Below the pieces are notes generated by a model. The model ran no database searches. It was given only the letters and a program-made list of their open reading frames with translations, and was not told the DNA's origin. Both the position numbers and the translations under genes were made by a program. A DNA stretch of 64,000 nt from Lichenicola sp964236105 (lineage in GTDB: Bacteria > Pseudomonadota > Alphaproteobacteria > Acetobacterales > Acetobacteraceae), in contig CAXSBC010000002.1 in NCBI GenBank assembly GCA_964236105.1, forward strand, positions 457,826 to 521,825, written 5' to 3'. Of this stretch, positions 37,329 through 46,189 are shown in pieces (position 1 is the stretch's first letter; every line of letters starts with the position of its first letter).

Positions 37329-38546
37329 ATGTTGAGCGTTGAAGAAGCCAGGCGGCGTGTTCTCGACGGGCTGCGCCCGCTGCCGGCGGAGATCGTGCCG
37401 CTGCCGGATGCCTGGGGCCGGGTGGCGGCGGTACCCCTGCATGCAAGACTCGACAACCCGCCCCGCGACATCTCGGCGATGGACGGCTACGCCGTGCGCA
37501 GCGCCGATGCGGTGCGCGACGCCCAGCTGCGGCTGATCGGCGAGGCGCCGGCAGGCCATCCCTTCGATGGACGGATCGAGCCCGGCGACTGCGTGCGTCT
37601 GTTCACCGGCAGCGTGATGCCGGACGGCGCCGACTGCGTGCTGATCCAGGAGAATGCGGTGCGCCGGGAACGGTCGGTGATGGTCTCCGCGCCGGTGGCG
37701 GCCGGGCGCCACATCCGGCGGCGCGGACAGGACTTCACCGTTGGCGACGTGGTGGTGGCGGCCGGGCGACGGCTCGGGGCGCGCGACATCGGCGTCGCCG
37801 CGGCGGGCAACCATGCCTGGGTGTCGGTGCACCGGCGTCCGCGCATCGCCCTGCTGGCCACCGGCGACGAGCTCGCCCTGCCCGGCGATCCGATCCCCGC
37901 GGGCGGCGTGGTCAACTCCAACACGCCGATGCTGGCGGCGATGATCCGTGCCGGCGGCGGCGAGCCGGTGCTGCTGCCGCTGGTCCGCGACGACGCGGAC
38001 GCGATCGCCCGCGCGATCGACGGGCTCGCCGGCATCGACATGCTGGTCACGGTCGGCGGCGCCAGCGTCGGCGATTACGATCTGGTGCAGGCCGGGCTCG
38101 CGGCGCGCGGCCTTGCTGTCGATTTCTGGAAGATCGCCATGCGTCCCGGCAAGCCGCTGATGCACGGCCATGTCGGGATGGGCGGCACGCGGGTGCCGGT
38201 GCTGGGCCTGCCGGGCAACCCGGTCTCCGCCCTGGTCTGCTCGCTGCTGTTCCTGATGCCGGCCCTGCTGGTGTTGTCCGGCGAGCCCGCCGCCGCGCCG
38301 GAACTCGAACGCGCCATCCTCGGCGCCGATCTCGCGGAGAATGACGGCCGCACCGACCATCTGCGGGCCTCGCTGGTGTCTGGCCCGGATGGCGGCTTCG
38401 TCGCGACCCCCTTTCCGCGGCAGGATTCCGGCATGCTGCGCCGTCTCGCCGCCTGCGAGGCGCTCGTCGTGCGCGCGCCGCACGCGCCTGCCTGCGCTGC
38501 CGGCGAGCCGGTGGAGATCCTGAGGCTGGATCGTCTCGGCCTGTAG
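37329..38546 (+). CDS. moeA: Molybdopterin molybdotransferase MoeA
   Basis: The 405-residue enzyme inserts molybdate into adenylylated molybdopterin. Domain I carries PRDISAMDGYAVR. The MoCF-like domain carries ATGDEL, VNSNTPMLAAMI, TVGGASVGDYD and the conserved FWKIAMRPGKPLM, followed by LGLPGNPVSALV. It precedes lexA on the same strand. In many alphaproteobacteria moeA directly follows moaC, which here lies 16 kb away on the other strand. Confidence 0.97.
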   Translation: MLSVEEARRRVLDGLRPLPAEIVPLPDAWGRVAAVPLHARLDNPPRDISAMDGYAVRSADAVRDAQLRLIGEAPAGHPFDGRIEPGDCVRLFTGSVMPDGADCVLIQENAVRRERSVMVSAPVAAGRHIRRRGQDFTVGDVVVAAGRRLGARDIGVAAAGNHAWVSVHRRPRIALLATGDELALPGDPIPAGGVVNSNTPMLAAMIRAGGGEPVLLPLVRDDADAIARAIDGLAGIDMLVTVGGASVGDYDLVQAGLAARGLAVDFWKIAMRPGKPLMHGHVGMGGTRVPVLGLPGNPVSALVCSLLFLMPALLVLSGEPAAAPELERAILGADLAENDGRTDHLRASLVSGPDGGFVATPFPRQDSGMLRRLAACEALVVRAPHAPACAAGEPVEILRLDRLGL

Positions 38547-38569
38547 CAGCGCGCTTGACCAGTCCCGGA

Positions 38570-38584
38570 GAACCAATGTAGAAC
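38570..38584. promoter_or_regulatory. LexA operator (SOS box), GAAC-N7-GAAC
   Basis: The direct repeat GAAC-CAATGTA-GAAC is the reverse complement of GTTC-N7-GTTC, the established LexA box of alphaproteobacteria. It lies 157 bp upstream of the lexA ATG in an otherwise noncoding gap, so it should mediate autoregulation. A further inverted copy (GAAC-GTTG-GTTC) overlaps its right half at 38581-38592. Confidence 0.8.
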
Positions 38585-38621
38585 GTTGGTTCAGTTGCCT
38601 TTTTGTTCCAGGCTTGCTGTC

Positions 38622-38681
38622 GGCCTGGGGGCAGGCCTGGGGGCAGGCTCGGGGACAGGCTCGGGGACAGGCTCCGGGACT
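38622..38681 (+). repeat. 12-bp tandem repeat in the lexA leader, five units
   Basis: Five units of 12 bp follow each other without gaps: two of ggcctgggggca, two of ggctcggggaca and one of ggctccgggact. They lie between the LexA operator and the lexA start codon, probably inside the 5' untranslated region. Confidence 0.9.
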
Positions 38682-38740
38682 GGCTGGAATACTGGTGGGG
38701 GCGGTCGCAGCACCGGCGTCCGCCAATGGGGATATGACCG

Positions 38741-39475
38741 ATGCTCACGCGCAAGCAGCACGAGTTGCTGAGCTTCATCGACCGGCATCTCAAGGAGACC
38801 GGCTTCTCGCCCAGTTTCGACGAGATGAAGGATGCGCTGAACCTCCGCTCGAAGTCCGGCATCCACCGGCTGATCTCCGCCCTCGAGGAACGCGGCTTCC
38901 TGAACCGGCGGCATCATCGCGCCAGGGCGCTCGAGGTGCTGCGGCTGCCTGATGCGGCGCCCGCGGCCCCGGTCCTGTGCAGTGCCGAGCCGGGCATCGA
39001 GGCGGGCGCCGATGCGACGCCGTTCCTGCCGAACGTCATCAGGGGCGATTTCAGCCAGCGCCTGACCGGCGTGCGCGCTGCGGCGGATGCGGGCGCTGTG
39101 CAGCTGCCGCTGTATGGCCGCATCGCTGCCGGCCTGCCGATCGAGGCGCTGCGCGATACCGGCGCGCAGATCGAGGTGCCGCTGGCGCTGATCGGCAGCG
39201 GCGAGCACTACGCGCTCGAGGTCGCCGGCGACTCGATGATCGAGGCCGGCATCCTGGACGGCGACACCGCCATCATCCGGCGCGAGGACTCGGCCGAGAA
39301 CGGACAGATCGTGGTGGCGCTGATCGACGATGGCGAGGTGACGCTGAAGCGCCTGCGCCGGCGTGGCAGCGCCGTGGCGCTGGAGCCGGCGAACGCGCGC
39401 TACGAGACCCGGATCGTGCCGTCCGATCGCGTCCGGGTGCAGGGCAGGCTGGTCGGCCTGCTGCGACGCTACTGA
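38741..39475 (+). CDS. lexA: LexA repressor
   Basis: The 244-residue SOS repressor has an N-terminal winged helix (LTRKQHELLSFIDRHLKETG to about residue 65). A long variable linker follows, then the S24 autoprotease domain. The Ala-Gly cleavage site is A130-G131 in GRIAAGLPIE. The catalytic Ser165 is in AGDSMIEAG and Lys203 is in VTLKRL. It is slightly longer than E. coli LexA because of the linker, as in other alphaproteobacteria. The GAAC-N7-GAAC operator upstream implies self-repression. Confidence 0.97.
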   Translation: MLTRKQHELLSFIDRHLKETGFSPSFDEMKDALNLRSKSGIHRLISALEERGFLNRRHHRARALEVLRLPDAAPAAPVLCSAEPGIEAGADATPFLPNVIRGDFSQRLTGVRAAADAGAVQLPLYGRIAAGLPIEALRDTGAQIEVPLALIGSGEHYALEVAGDSMIEAGILDGDTAIIRREDSAENGQIVVALIDDGEVTLKRLRRRGSAVALEPANARYETRIVPSDRVRVQGRLVGLLRRY

Positions 39476-39608
39476 CCCAGCGGCAGCTGCGTCGGAGCCG
39501 GTAGCCGGTCGCCCTCGGGACGGGACCTTGGTCGGGCCGGAGCGTCCTGTCGTCATCGTCCTGACCGGCTGCTTCCTGCAGCGGGTGGCTTGAGCCGCAT
39601 GGAACCGA

Positions 39609-41030
39609 TCATTGCTCCGGAACCGGGGCCACCGCCTGCGCGAGCGGCCCCCAGATCCCGTCGAACCGTGCCAGGGCGTCCGCATCCAGCCGGTCGATGA
39701 CCGGCAGCTCGGCCAGCACGCGCACCCGGCCATGCCTTTCGATGGCGGAGCGGTTGCCGGCGGAAACCGGCCCGTTCAGCACCACGCCGGCCACCGCGAT
39801 GCCGCGCGCACGCAGCGCCTCCAGGCTCAGCAGCGTGTGGTTGATCGTGCCGAGACGGCTTCGCGCCACCAGCACGACCGGCAGGCCGAGCCGCTCGATC
39901 ACCGCCGAGGTGAGCGTGCCGGCATCGAGCGGAACCAGCACGCCGCCGGCTCCCTCCACCACCAGCGGCGGATCGTCCGGAGCCAGCGGCGGCGGCAGCG
40001 CCAGAACCCCCGCATCGAAACTGGTCGCCGCCGCCGCGGCGGCGTCTTCCGGCGACAAGGCGGCACCCAGCTCCAGCGCCGGCGGATGCAGGCGGCCGGG
40101 CCCGCATCCCGACAGGCGCGCCACCGTGTCGGTGTCGCCCGGCTCCTCGTCGAGCCCGGTCTGGCACGGCTTCCAGTATTCCGCCCGCCAGGCCCGGACC
40201 AGCCCGGCCGACACCACCGTCTTGCCGACGCCGGTGTCGGTGCCGGTGACGAACACCCCGCGCCGGGCCGGTCGCCCGATGCTGCCATACGCGACCTGGT
40301 AGCAGGCGGTGCTGGCATGCTCGCGCTCGAACCGGCGCAGCACGCGGCGCATCCGGCCGGCATCCAGCGGGCGATGTCCCTCCGCCGGCCGGTGCGCGCC
40401 GATGCCGCGCAGCCCGCGCAGGAAGGCCAGGCCGTCGGGGCAGGAGACCGCGATCGTTTCCGTCTCCCACCGCCCGCCGCCGGCAGCCCGCAGCCGATCG
40501 AGGGATGGAAGGTCGGCGCCGCCATCCGCGAGCCCCTCGGCCCGGTGCGCCGCCCGCCATTCGGCGAGGCTGCCCGCGGCCAGCGTCGCCACCATCAGCC
40601 GGCCGCCCGGCGCCAGCCAGCCCGGCAGCCCGGCCAGCGCCGCCGCAGGATCGGCGAACCACTGCAGGGCCAGGCTGGAGCAGACGATGTCGAACCCGCC
40701 GACCGCCAGGCAGGGCCGCGTCCCGTCCATGACCAGGAGCTGCAGGTCCGGATCGTCGGGCAGGCGGTCCCGGCAGGCCGCCGCCATCTCGGGCGCGAGA
40801 TCGGTGGCGACGATGCGCGCGCGCGGCAGCAGGCGGCGCAGCGCACGGGTCAGCAACCCGGTGCCGCAGCCGATCTCGAGAATGCGCGGCGTCGCCTGCT
40901 GCCGATGCGCGAGCTGGGCGGCGATCCGAACGGCGAGCCGGTGCGCGACCAGCCGCTGCAGCGACGCCGCCTCGTCATAGGTCGCGGCGGCGGCGCCGAA
41001 GCTGCGGCCGATGGCGCGCAGGCGGCTCAT
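39609..41030 (-). CDS. BioC-BioD fusion: malonyl-ACP methyltransferase plus dethiobiotin synthase
   Basis: One 473-residue reading frame joins two biotin enzymes. Residues 1-255 are a class I methyltransferase (SAM motif LEIGCGTGLLTRAL at 51, SSLALQWFADP near 119), matching BioC, which methylates malonyl-ACP to start pimeloyl synthesis. Residues 256-473 are dethiobiotin synthase, with P-loop GTDTGVGKT at 263-271, YWKPCQTGLDEEPGDT and VEGAGGVLVPL. The junction is short, without a long linker. The start at 41030 overlaps the esterase stop as ATGA. Both halves look intact, so the fusion appears functional. Confidence 0.9.
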   Translation of the reverse strand: MSRLRAIGRSFGAAAATYDEAASLQRLVAHRLAVRIAAQLAHRQQATPRILEIGCGTGLLTRALRRLLPRARIVATDLAPEMAAACRDRLPDDPDLQLLVMDGTRPCLAVGGFDIVCSSLALQWFADPAAALAGLPGWLAPGGRLMVATLAAGSLAEWRAAHRAEGLADGGADLPSLDRLRAAGGGRWETETIAVSCPDGLAFLRGLRGIGAHRPAEGHRPLDAGRMRRVLRRFEREHASTACYQVAYGSIGRPARRGVFVTGTDTGVGKTVVSAGLVRAWRAEYWKPCQTGLDEEPGDTDTVARLSGCGPGRLHPPALELGAALSPEDAAAAAATSFDAGVLALPPPLAPDDPPLVVEGAGGVLVPLDAGTLTSAVIERLGLPVVLVARSRLGTINHTLLSLEALRARGIAVAGVVLNGPVSAGNRSAIERHGRVRVLAELPVIDRLDADALARFDGIWGPLAQAVAPVPEQ

Positions 41031-41665
41031 CCGGCGAAGGCCCGCAGCTGTTCCGCGCACCAGTCGGGATCGGTCAGCGGCAGCAGATGACCGCCTGCCG
41101 GACGCCAGCGCGTCGCCGCCGCATCGAAGCAGTCCCGCACCATGGCCGGCGTCGCGATGCGGTCGAGCCCGCCGGCCAGCGCCAGCACGCGCAGGCCGGA
41201 GGACCGCAGGCGGCACCGCGCATCCTGCTCGCGCAGCCGCAGCAGCCCGTCACGCAGCCGGTCCGGGCGCAGCGGTCCGGCCTGATCCGGCCCCCCGCCG
41301 CAGCGGACCCGGAACTCGGCGACCCCGGCGGCCGGATCGGCGGCGAGCCGGGCCAGCATCCGCATCAGCAGGCGGTCCGGCACGCCGTGCGGGAAGTCGG
41401 GTGCGGCGGTGAAGCGGGTGAAGCCGTTGATGGCCACCAGGCCGCGGCAGCCGGCAGGCAGGCTCGTCAGCAGGTCGAGCGTGCCGGCGGAATGGCCGAC
41501 GGCGATGCAGCCGGGTGCGACATCGGGCCAGCATGGTGCTGCGCCGAGATAGCCGCGCTCGACGGTCCCGGTGTCCGCATCCGGCAGGCGGTCGCGAACC
41601 GCGTTCCAGAAGCTGGCGTCGTAGCTCCAGCCGTGCGCGAACAGGAAGCGGGCGTCTCGGCTCAT
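41027..41665 (-). CDS. Alpha/beta hydrolase, likely pimeloyl-ACP methyl ester esterase
   Basis: The 212-residue hydrolase has the nucleophile elbow GHSAG near residue 58, an Asp in AGGLDRIATP and a His in GGHLLPL. The opening RFLFAHGWSYDASFW resembles BioH/BioG-type esterases that demethylate pimeloyl-ACP methyl ester to end chain elongation. It lies between bioF and bioC-bioD with 4-base overlaps on both sides, which strongly supports a biotin role. Which esterase subfamily it belongs to is not settled from sequence alone. Confidence 0.83.
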   Translation of the reverse strand: MSRDARFLFAHGWSYDASFWNAVRDRLPDADTGTVERGYLGAAPCWPDVAPGCIAVGHSAGTLDLLTSLPAGCRGLVAINGFTRFTAAPDFPHGVPDRLLMRMLARLAADPAAGVAEFRVRCGGGPDQAGPLRPDRLRDGLLRLREQDARCRLRSSGLRVLALAGGLDRIATPAMVRDCFDAAATRWRPAGGHLLPLTDPDWCAEQLRAFAG

Positions 41666-42849
41666 CGGCCGGCATCGGCGTCGTTCAGCGCCGCCAGCAG
41701 CGCCGCGATGATCCGGCCGACCGCGGCCTCGTCATGGCATGCGGTCAGGGCGACGCGGATGCGGCTGGTGCCGGGGGGCACGGTGGGCGGCCGGATCGCG
41801 ATGCCGAGCACGCCGCACCGCTCCAGCGCGAGCGCCAGCTCCAGGGCCGCCGCCGCGTCGCCCACCGGGACCGGCACGATCTGGGTGGTCGAGCCGGCGG
41901 TGTCGATGCCCCGCAGGCGCAGCGCGGCCCGGAGGCGGTCGGCGGAGGCGAGCAGATGCCGGCGCTCGGCCGCCATGCCCGGCAGCAGGTCGAGGGCGGC
42001 ATCGATCGCCCCCAGCACCGGCGGCGGCAGCGCCGTGGTGTGGATAAAGCCCGAGCAGGCGTTCACCAGGTAGTCGCACAGCACCGCGGAACCGGCGACG
42101 TAGGCGCCGAAGCTGCCGAACGCCTTGCTGAAGGTGCCCATCACCAGATCGACGCCGCCCGCCTCGACCGACAGCCCGGCGCCCCCCGGACCGAGCACCC
42201 CGGTGGCGTGCGCCTCGTCGACATACAGGAAGGCGCCGTGGGCGCGTGCGATGCGGCGCAGGCGCGCGATGTCGGCACGGTCGCCATCCATGCTGAACAC
42301 GCTCTCGGTGACGATGAAGCGCTGGCCCGGCAGCTCCGAGCGCTCGGCCAGCAGCGCGTCGAGCTGGTCGAGGTCGTTGTGACGGAACCTGACCTGGCGC
42401 AGCCCAGCGGCCTGGATGCCCTGATGCAGGCTGGCGTGGATCAGCCGGTCGGCGAACACCAGCGGCGGCGCCGTGGTCCGCGCCGCCTTCAGCAGCGCCG
42501 GCAGCACCGCGGCGTTGGCCTGCCAGCCGGACGCGAACAGCAGCGCCGCCTCCGTCCGCTTGAAGGCCGCGAGACGCGTCTCGACGCGCTCATGCAGCTC
42601 GAGCGTGCCGGTCACCAGCCGCGACGCGCCGGCGCCGGTGCCGAAGCGCGCGCCCCAGTCGCCGGCACGCTCGGCCAGCAGCGGATGATGGGCGAGGCCG
42701 AGATAGTCGTTGGACGAGACGTCGAGCAGCGTCCGCCCGTCACGGGTCACCTGCCCGGCCGTCCGGCTGCCGGCGCGGAGCACGCGCCGCATCCGCCCGC
42801 GGGCGAGATCCTGCAGCGCGTCCGCCAGGATGGGATCGAGAACCGACAT
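41662..42849 (-). CDS. bioF: 8-amino-7-oxononanoate synthase
   Basis: The 395-residue PLP enzyme condenses pimeloyl-ACP with alanine. Family landmarks are DVSSNDYLGLAHHP near residue 43, GASRLVTGTLELHERVE, FVDEAHATGVLG-type DEAH motif (YVDEAHATGVLGPGG), and the PLP-binding Lys in GTFSKAFGSFG. It heads a minus-strand bioF-esterase-bioCD operon divergent from bioA, leaving 111 bp for both promoters. Confidence 0.96.
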   Translation of the reverse strand: MSVLDPILADALQDLARGRMRRVLRAGSRTAGQVTRDGRTLLDVSSNDYLGLAHHPLLAERAGDWGARFGTGAGASRLVTGTLELHERVETRLAAFKRTEAALLFASGWQANAAVLPALLKAARTTAPPLVFADRLIHASLHQGIQAAGLRQVRFRHNDLDQLDALLAERSELPGQRFIVTESVFSMDGDRADIARLRRIARAHGAFLYVDEAHATGVLGPGGAGLSVEAGGVDLVMGTFSKAFGSFGAYVAGSAVLCDYLVNACSGFIHTTALPPPVLGAIDAALDLLPGMAAERRHLLASADRLRAALRLRGIDTAGSTTQIVPVPVGDAAAALELALALERCGVLGIAIRPPTVPPGTSRIRVALTACHDEAAVGRIIAALLAALNDADAGR

Positions 42850-42960
42850 CAGGCGGGCAGTCCTGCCGGATGGCGGCGGCCCCGGTCAACTGGCCGGCAT
42901 GCCCGGTCCCGGTCGCGCGCGGGCTCGACCGTCGCCGCGTGCCGGTGCATCACCGCCGGC

Positions 42961-44214
42961 ATGACGACAGCCCTCCCCGACGGCGCCGGCAGGCTCTGGC
43001 TGCCCTACACGCAGATGCGGACGGCAGCGCCGCCGCTGCGCGCGCAGTGGACCGACGGCTGCCGGATCGGGCTCGCCGACGGGCGGGTGCTGATCGACGG
43101 CATCGCCTCGTGGTGGACCGCCTGCCACGGCTACAACCACCCGCATATCCGCCAGGCGGTGACGGATCAGCTCGGCCGGATGCCGCACGTCATGCTGGGC
43201 GGGCTGGTGCACGAGCCGGCGCTGCGGCTGGCGGACCGGCTGGCGGCCCTGCTGCCGGGCGACCTGGAGCGGGTGTTCTTCGCCGAGAGCGGCTCGGTCG
43301 CGGTCGAGGTGGCGATCAAGATGGCGATCCAGTACTGGCTCAACCGCGGCGAACGCGGCCGCACCAGGCTGGTGGCGTTCCGCGGCGGCTATCATGGCGA
43401 CACGCTGGCGACGATGGCGGTGTGCGATCCCGAGGAGGGCATGCACAGCCTGTTCGCGGGCGTGCTGCCGCAGCAGCATCTGGTCGATCTTCCCCGAGAC
43501 GATGCCGCCGAGGCGGCACTCGACAGGCTGCTCCGCGAGCAGGGCGCCGGCATCGCCGCGATCCTGGTCGAGCCGCTGGTGCAGGGGGCCGGCGGCATGG
43601 TGTTCCATCCGCCCGAGGTGCTGCGCCGGCTGCGCCGGCTCGCCGACCGGCATGGGCTGCTGCTGATCCTGGACGAGATCTTCACCGGCTTCGGCCGTAC
43701 CGGAACGATGTTCGCCTGCGAGGCCGCCGGCATCGTGCCGGACATCGTCACCCTGTCGAAGGCGCTGACCGGCGGCACGATGGCGCTGTCGGCGGCGGTG
43801 GCGCGGCGCCACGTGTTCGAGGCGTTCCTGTCTGACGACCCGGCGCACGCGCTCATGCACGGCCCGACCTACATGGGCAACGCGCTCGCCTGCGCCGCCG
43901 CCAACGCCTCGCTCGACCTGTTCGAGCGTGAGGACCGTCTGGGCCAGGTGGCCGCGATCTCGGCCCAGCTGCAGCACGGGCTGGCGCCGTGCGCGGGCCT
44001 GCCCGGCGTGGTCGACGTGCGGGTGCTGGGCGCGATCGGGGTGGTCGAGCTCGCCCGGATCGACGACATGAACCGGCTGAAGCAGGCGCTGGCGGCGGCG
44101 GGCGTGTGGATCAGGCCGTTCCGCAGCATCGTCTATCTGACGCCCGCCTTCACCGTGACGCCGGCCGAGCTTTCGGTGCTGACCGGGGCGATTCGCGCCG
44201 TGCTCGCCGCCTAG
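42961..44214 (+). CDS. bioA: Adenosylmethionine-8-amino-7-oxononanoate aminotransferase
   Basis: The 417-residue PLP enzyme transfers the amino group of SAM to 8-amino-7-oxononanoate. Motifs include LWLPYTQM at the start, DGIASWWTACHGYNHP, the Asp in ILDEIFTGFGRTG, and the PLP Lys in TLSKALTGG. The ATG at 42961 has a weak ribosome site but gives the normal N-terminus. Its TAG stop overlaps the oppositely read TAG of moaE in the palindrome CTAG. bioB is not in the window. Confidence 0.96.
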   Translation: MTTALPDGAGRLWLPYTQMRTAAPPLRAQWTDGCRIGLADGRVLIDGIASWWTACHGYNHPHIRQAVTDQLGRMPHVMLGGLVHEPALRLADRLAALLPGDLERVFFAESGSVAVEVAIKMAIQYWLNRGERGRTRLVAFRGGYHGDTLATMAVCDPEEGMHSLFAGVLPQQHLVDLPRDDAAEAALDRLLREQGAGIAAILVEPLVQGAGGMVFHPPEVLRRLRRLADRHGLLLILDEIFTGFGRTGTMFACEAAGIVPDIVTLSKALTGGTMALSAAVARRHVFEAFLSDDPAHALMHGPTYMGNALACAAANASLDLFEREDRLGQVAAISAQLQHGLAPCAGLPGVVDVRVLGAIGVVELARIDDMNRLKQALAAAGVWIRPFRSIVYLTPAFTVTPAELSVLTGAIRAVLAA

Positions 44215-44675
44215 CCCCAGCGCGACGCCGCCGCATCGTCGGCCGCGCGCGCCTCCACCCACTCGCTGCTGCCGTCGTCATACTCCTGGCGCTTCCAGAA
44301 CGGCGCCTTCGTCTTGAGCCAGTCGATCAGGAAGCCGGTCGCCTCAAGCGCGTCGCCCCGATGCGGGGCGGCGGCCAGCACCAGCACGATCCCCTCGCCC
44401 ACCGGCAGCCGCCCGACGCGGTGCAGCACGGTGCAGCCCAGCAGCGTGAAGCGCTGCTCGGCCTGCAGCGCGATGCCGGCGATCGCGCGCTCGGTCATAC
44501 CGGGATAATGCTCCAGCGTCAGCGCCTGCAGCCGGCGGCCAGAGCCGCCGGGATCGCCGCGCACCACGCCGACGAAGCAGCCGATGCCGCCGACCGCGTC
44601 GCCGCACGCCGCGCCAAGGGCGGCCATCTCGGCGGCGACGTCGAACGCCGTCTCCTGCACCCGGACGGTCGCCAT
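44211..44675 (-). CDS. moaE: Molybdopterin synthase catalytic subunit
   Basis: The 154-residue subunit adds sulfur from MoaD thiocarboxylate to precursor Z. It shows GCFVGVVRGDP, LTLEHYPGMTERAI, HRVGRLPVGEGIVLV and the C-terminal IDWLKTKAPFWKRQ with the conserved Lys pair. It overlaps moaD as TGATG and shares the CTAG stop region with bioA. Confidence 0.95.
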   Translation of the reverse strand: MATVRVQETAFDVAAEMAALGAACGDAVGGIGCFVGVVRGDPGGSGRRLQALTLEHYPGMTERAIAGIALQAEQRFTLLGCTVLHRVGRLPVGEGIVLVLAAAPHRGDALEATGFLIDWLKTKAPFWKRQEYDDGSSEWVEARAADDAAASRWG

Positions 44676-44935
44676 CAGCCGCCCGTCACCGGGGGCAAAA
44701 AGGCGATCTCGTCGCCGGGCGCCACCGGATCGGCGGGGTCGGCGAAGGCCTGGTTGACCGCGACCCGCACCGTCCGCCCGTCGCCGCACAGCGCCGCGAA
44801 CGCCGGCTCGCGGGCCTGCAGCCAGCCGACGAGCGCGCCCACGGTGCGAATCGCAGGCGGCAACGCCAGACGCTCGCCGCTCCGGCCGAGCCGGTCGCGC
44901 GCCCAGGCGAAATAGAGGATCTGCACCTCGTCCAC
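44675..44935 (-). CDS. moaD: Molybdopterin synthase sulfur carrier subunit
   Basis: The 86-residue ubiquitin-fold protein ends in the required GG (FLPPVTGG), which is adenylylated and thiocarboxylated. It opens VQILYFAWARDRLG and includes VNQAFADPADPV and DEIAFLPPV. It is translationally coupled to moaE. The preceding lipoprotein and pgsA genes are on the same strand. Confidence 0.93.
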   Translation of the reverse strand: MDEVQILYFAWARDRLGRSGERLALPPAIRTVGALVGWLQAREPAFAALCGDGRTVRVAVNQAFADPADPVAPGDEIAFLPPVTGG

Positions 44936-44978
44936 GGCATGGTCCTCCCGCGCGTCCCCGGACCGGGGACGCAGACCG

Positions 44979-45590
44979 CTACTTGGGGACGCCCTTGACC
45001 GTCTTCACGCTGCCATCCGGGCTGATGACGGTGCTGGTGCCGTCGCCGTTGGGGATCACGATGTTGCCGCTGGTGTCGCTGCCGGCGCTCTTGCCCTTGT
45101 TCTGGTATTTCGCCGACGGATCCGGGACGGTGGTCGACAGGCCGCCGCCGGCCGAGCTGCCGCCCGCGCCTGCACCCGGGGCCGCACCCGCCCCCGCACC
45201 TCCGCCGGCGCCGCCGGAGAAGCCGCTATCTTCCAGCGGCGCGCCGCGGTGGATCGAGTCCTGCTCGCCCATGCTCATGCTGCCGCCGCGCGGCAGCGCG
45301 CCGCCGCTGCCGCTGCCGCCGAGCAGCGCGCCGTTGCCCTGCCCGCCGAAGTGGGAAACGTCGCTGAGCGTCGGCAGCGGCTGCGGCGGACCCGGCCAGA
45401 CATTGCCCGCCTGTGGCGAGATCGGCTCCACCGCCGGCTCGACGCCGCGCGAGCGCTGCAGGTTCTCGCTGACGCCGGTGGTGGCGTTGGGGTTCTGACC
45501 GGGCAGGCGCTCGGTGTCGTAGAAGAAGTGGCCAAGGCCCGAGCAGCCGCCCAGAAGCAGTAACGTTCCAAGCAGAGCCAAGCGCCGCAT
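44979..45590 (-). CDS. Gly/Ser-rich lipoprotein, unknown function
   Basis: The 203-residue protein has a classic lipoprotein signal MRRLALLGTLLLLGGC with lipobox LGGC. Low-complexity Gly/Ala/Ser/Pro sequence follows (residues 85-160), then a small structured-looking end (IVIPNGDGTSTVISPDGSV). No family is recognised. The start at 45590 has aagggga upstream. It is probably an outer- or inner-membrane-anchored protein of the envelope. It is placed between mobB and moaD on the same strand. Confidence 0.8.
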   Translation of the reverse strand: MRRLALLGTLLLLGGCSGLGHFFYDTERLPGQNPNATTGVSENLQRSRGVEPAVEPISPQAGNVWPGPPQPLPTLSDVSHFGGQGNGALLGGSGSGGALPRGGSMSMGEQDSIHRGAPLEDSGFSGGAGGGAGAGAAPGAGAGGSSAGGGLSTTVPDPSAKYQNKGKSAGSDTSGNIVIPNGDGTSTVISPDGSVKTVKGVPK

Positions 45591-45651
45591 TTCAGTCCCC
45601 TTCGCGGCCTCGCCTGCCGCCACTGGACGGAATGTGCCCTCAACCGGGCGC

Positions 45652-46176
45652 CTAGCTCAAGGGAGTGAACACCGGTGGTTGTGGCAGCGCGGCAATCCAG
45701 ACACAGATCGCCTGCGGATCGTTCAGCTCCAGCAACGTGCCCTGCCAGCCCGGCACCGGCGCATCGGCGGCCAGGGCGGCGATGGCGGGGTCGTCGCGGA
45801 ACAGCGGCCGCTTGTCCGGCCGGGCGGCGAGCGCGGCCCGGACGACCTCCAGGCGCGGCCCGGGATAGCGCCCGAAGCCCTCCACCAGCACGAGGTCGAC
45901 CGGCGCCAGACGGGCCAGCAGCGCCGACAGCGGCGGCGGCCGCTCCGGCGTCTCGCGCAGCAGCGCCCAGCGCCGCTCCGACACCAGCAGCACCTCCTGC
46001 GCGCCGGCCTCGCGATGCCGGCGGCTGTCCTTGCCGGGCGGATCGAGATCGACCGAATGATGCGTGTGCTTGACGGTGGAGACGGCGAGGCCGGCTGCCC
46101 GCAGCCGCGGCAGCAGGGCCTCGATCAGCGTGGTCTTGCCGCTGCCGGAGCGGCCGACGATGCCGACGACCCTCAA
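45652..46176 (-). CDS. mobB: MobB, molybdopterin-guanine dinucleotide synthesis accessory GTPase
   Basis: The protein has a P-loop at its start (VVGIVGRSGSGKTTL), the switch-like TVKHTHHSVDLDPPGKDS, and LVLVEGFGRYPGPRLEV, all typical of MobB. This protein assists MobA in attaching GMP to molybdopterin. The start is uncertain. TTG 46176 places it 13 bases after pgsA and gives the family-length protein of about 174 residues. An in-frame start at 46242 would overlap pgsA by 53 bases. Confidence 0.9.
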   Translation of the reverse strand: MRVVGIVGRSGSGKTTLIEALLPRLRAAGLAVSTVKHTHHSVDLDPPGKDSRRHREAGAQEVLLVSERRWALLRETPERPPPLSALLARLAPVDLVLVEGFGRYPGPRLEVVRAALAARPDKRPLFRDDPAIAALAADAPVPGWQGTLLELNDPQAICVWIAALPQPPVFTPLS

Positions 46177-46189
46177 GCGGACGGCGCGA

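Noticed and set aside
38622..38681. CRISPR-like tandem array
   Set aside because: Units are 12 bp and contiguous with no spacers, and no cas genes are present.
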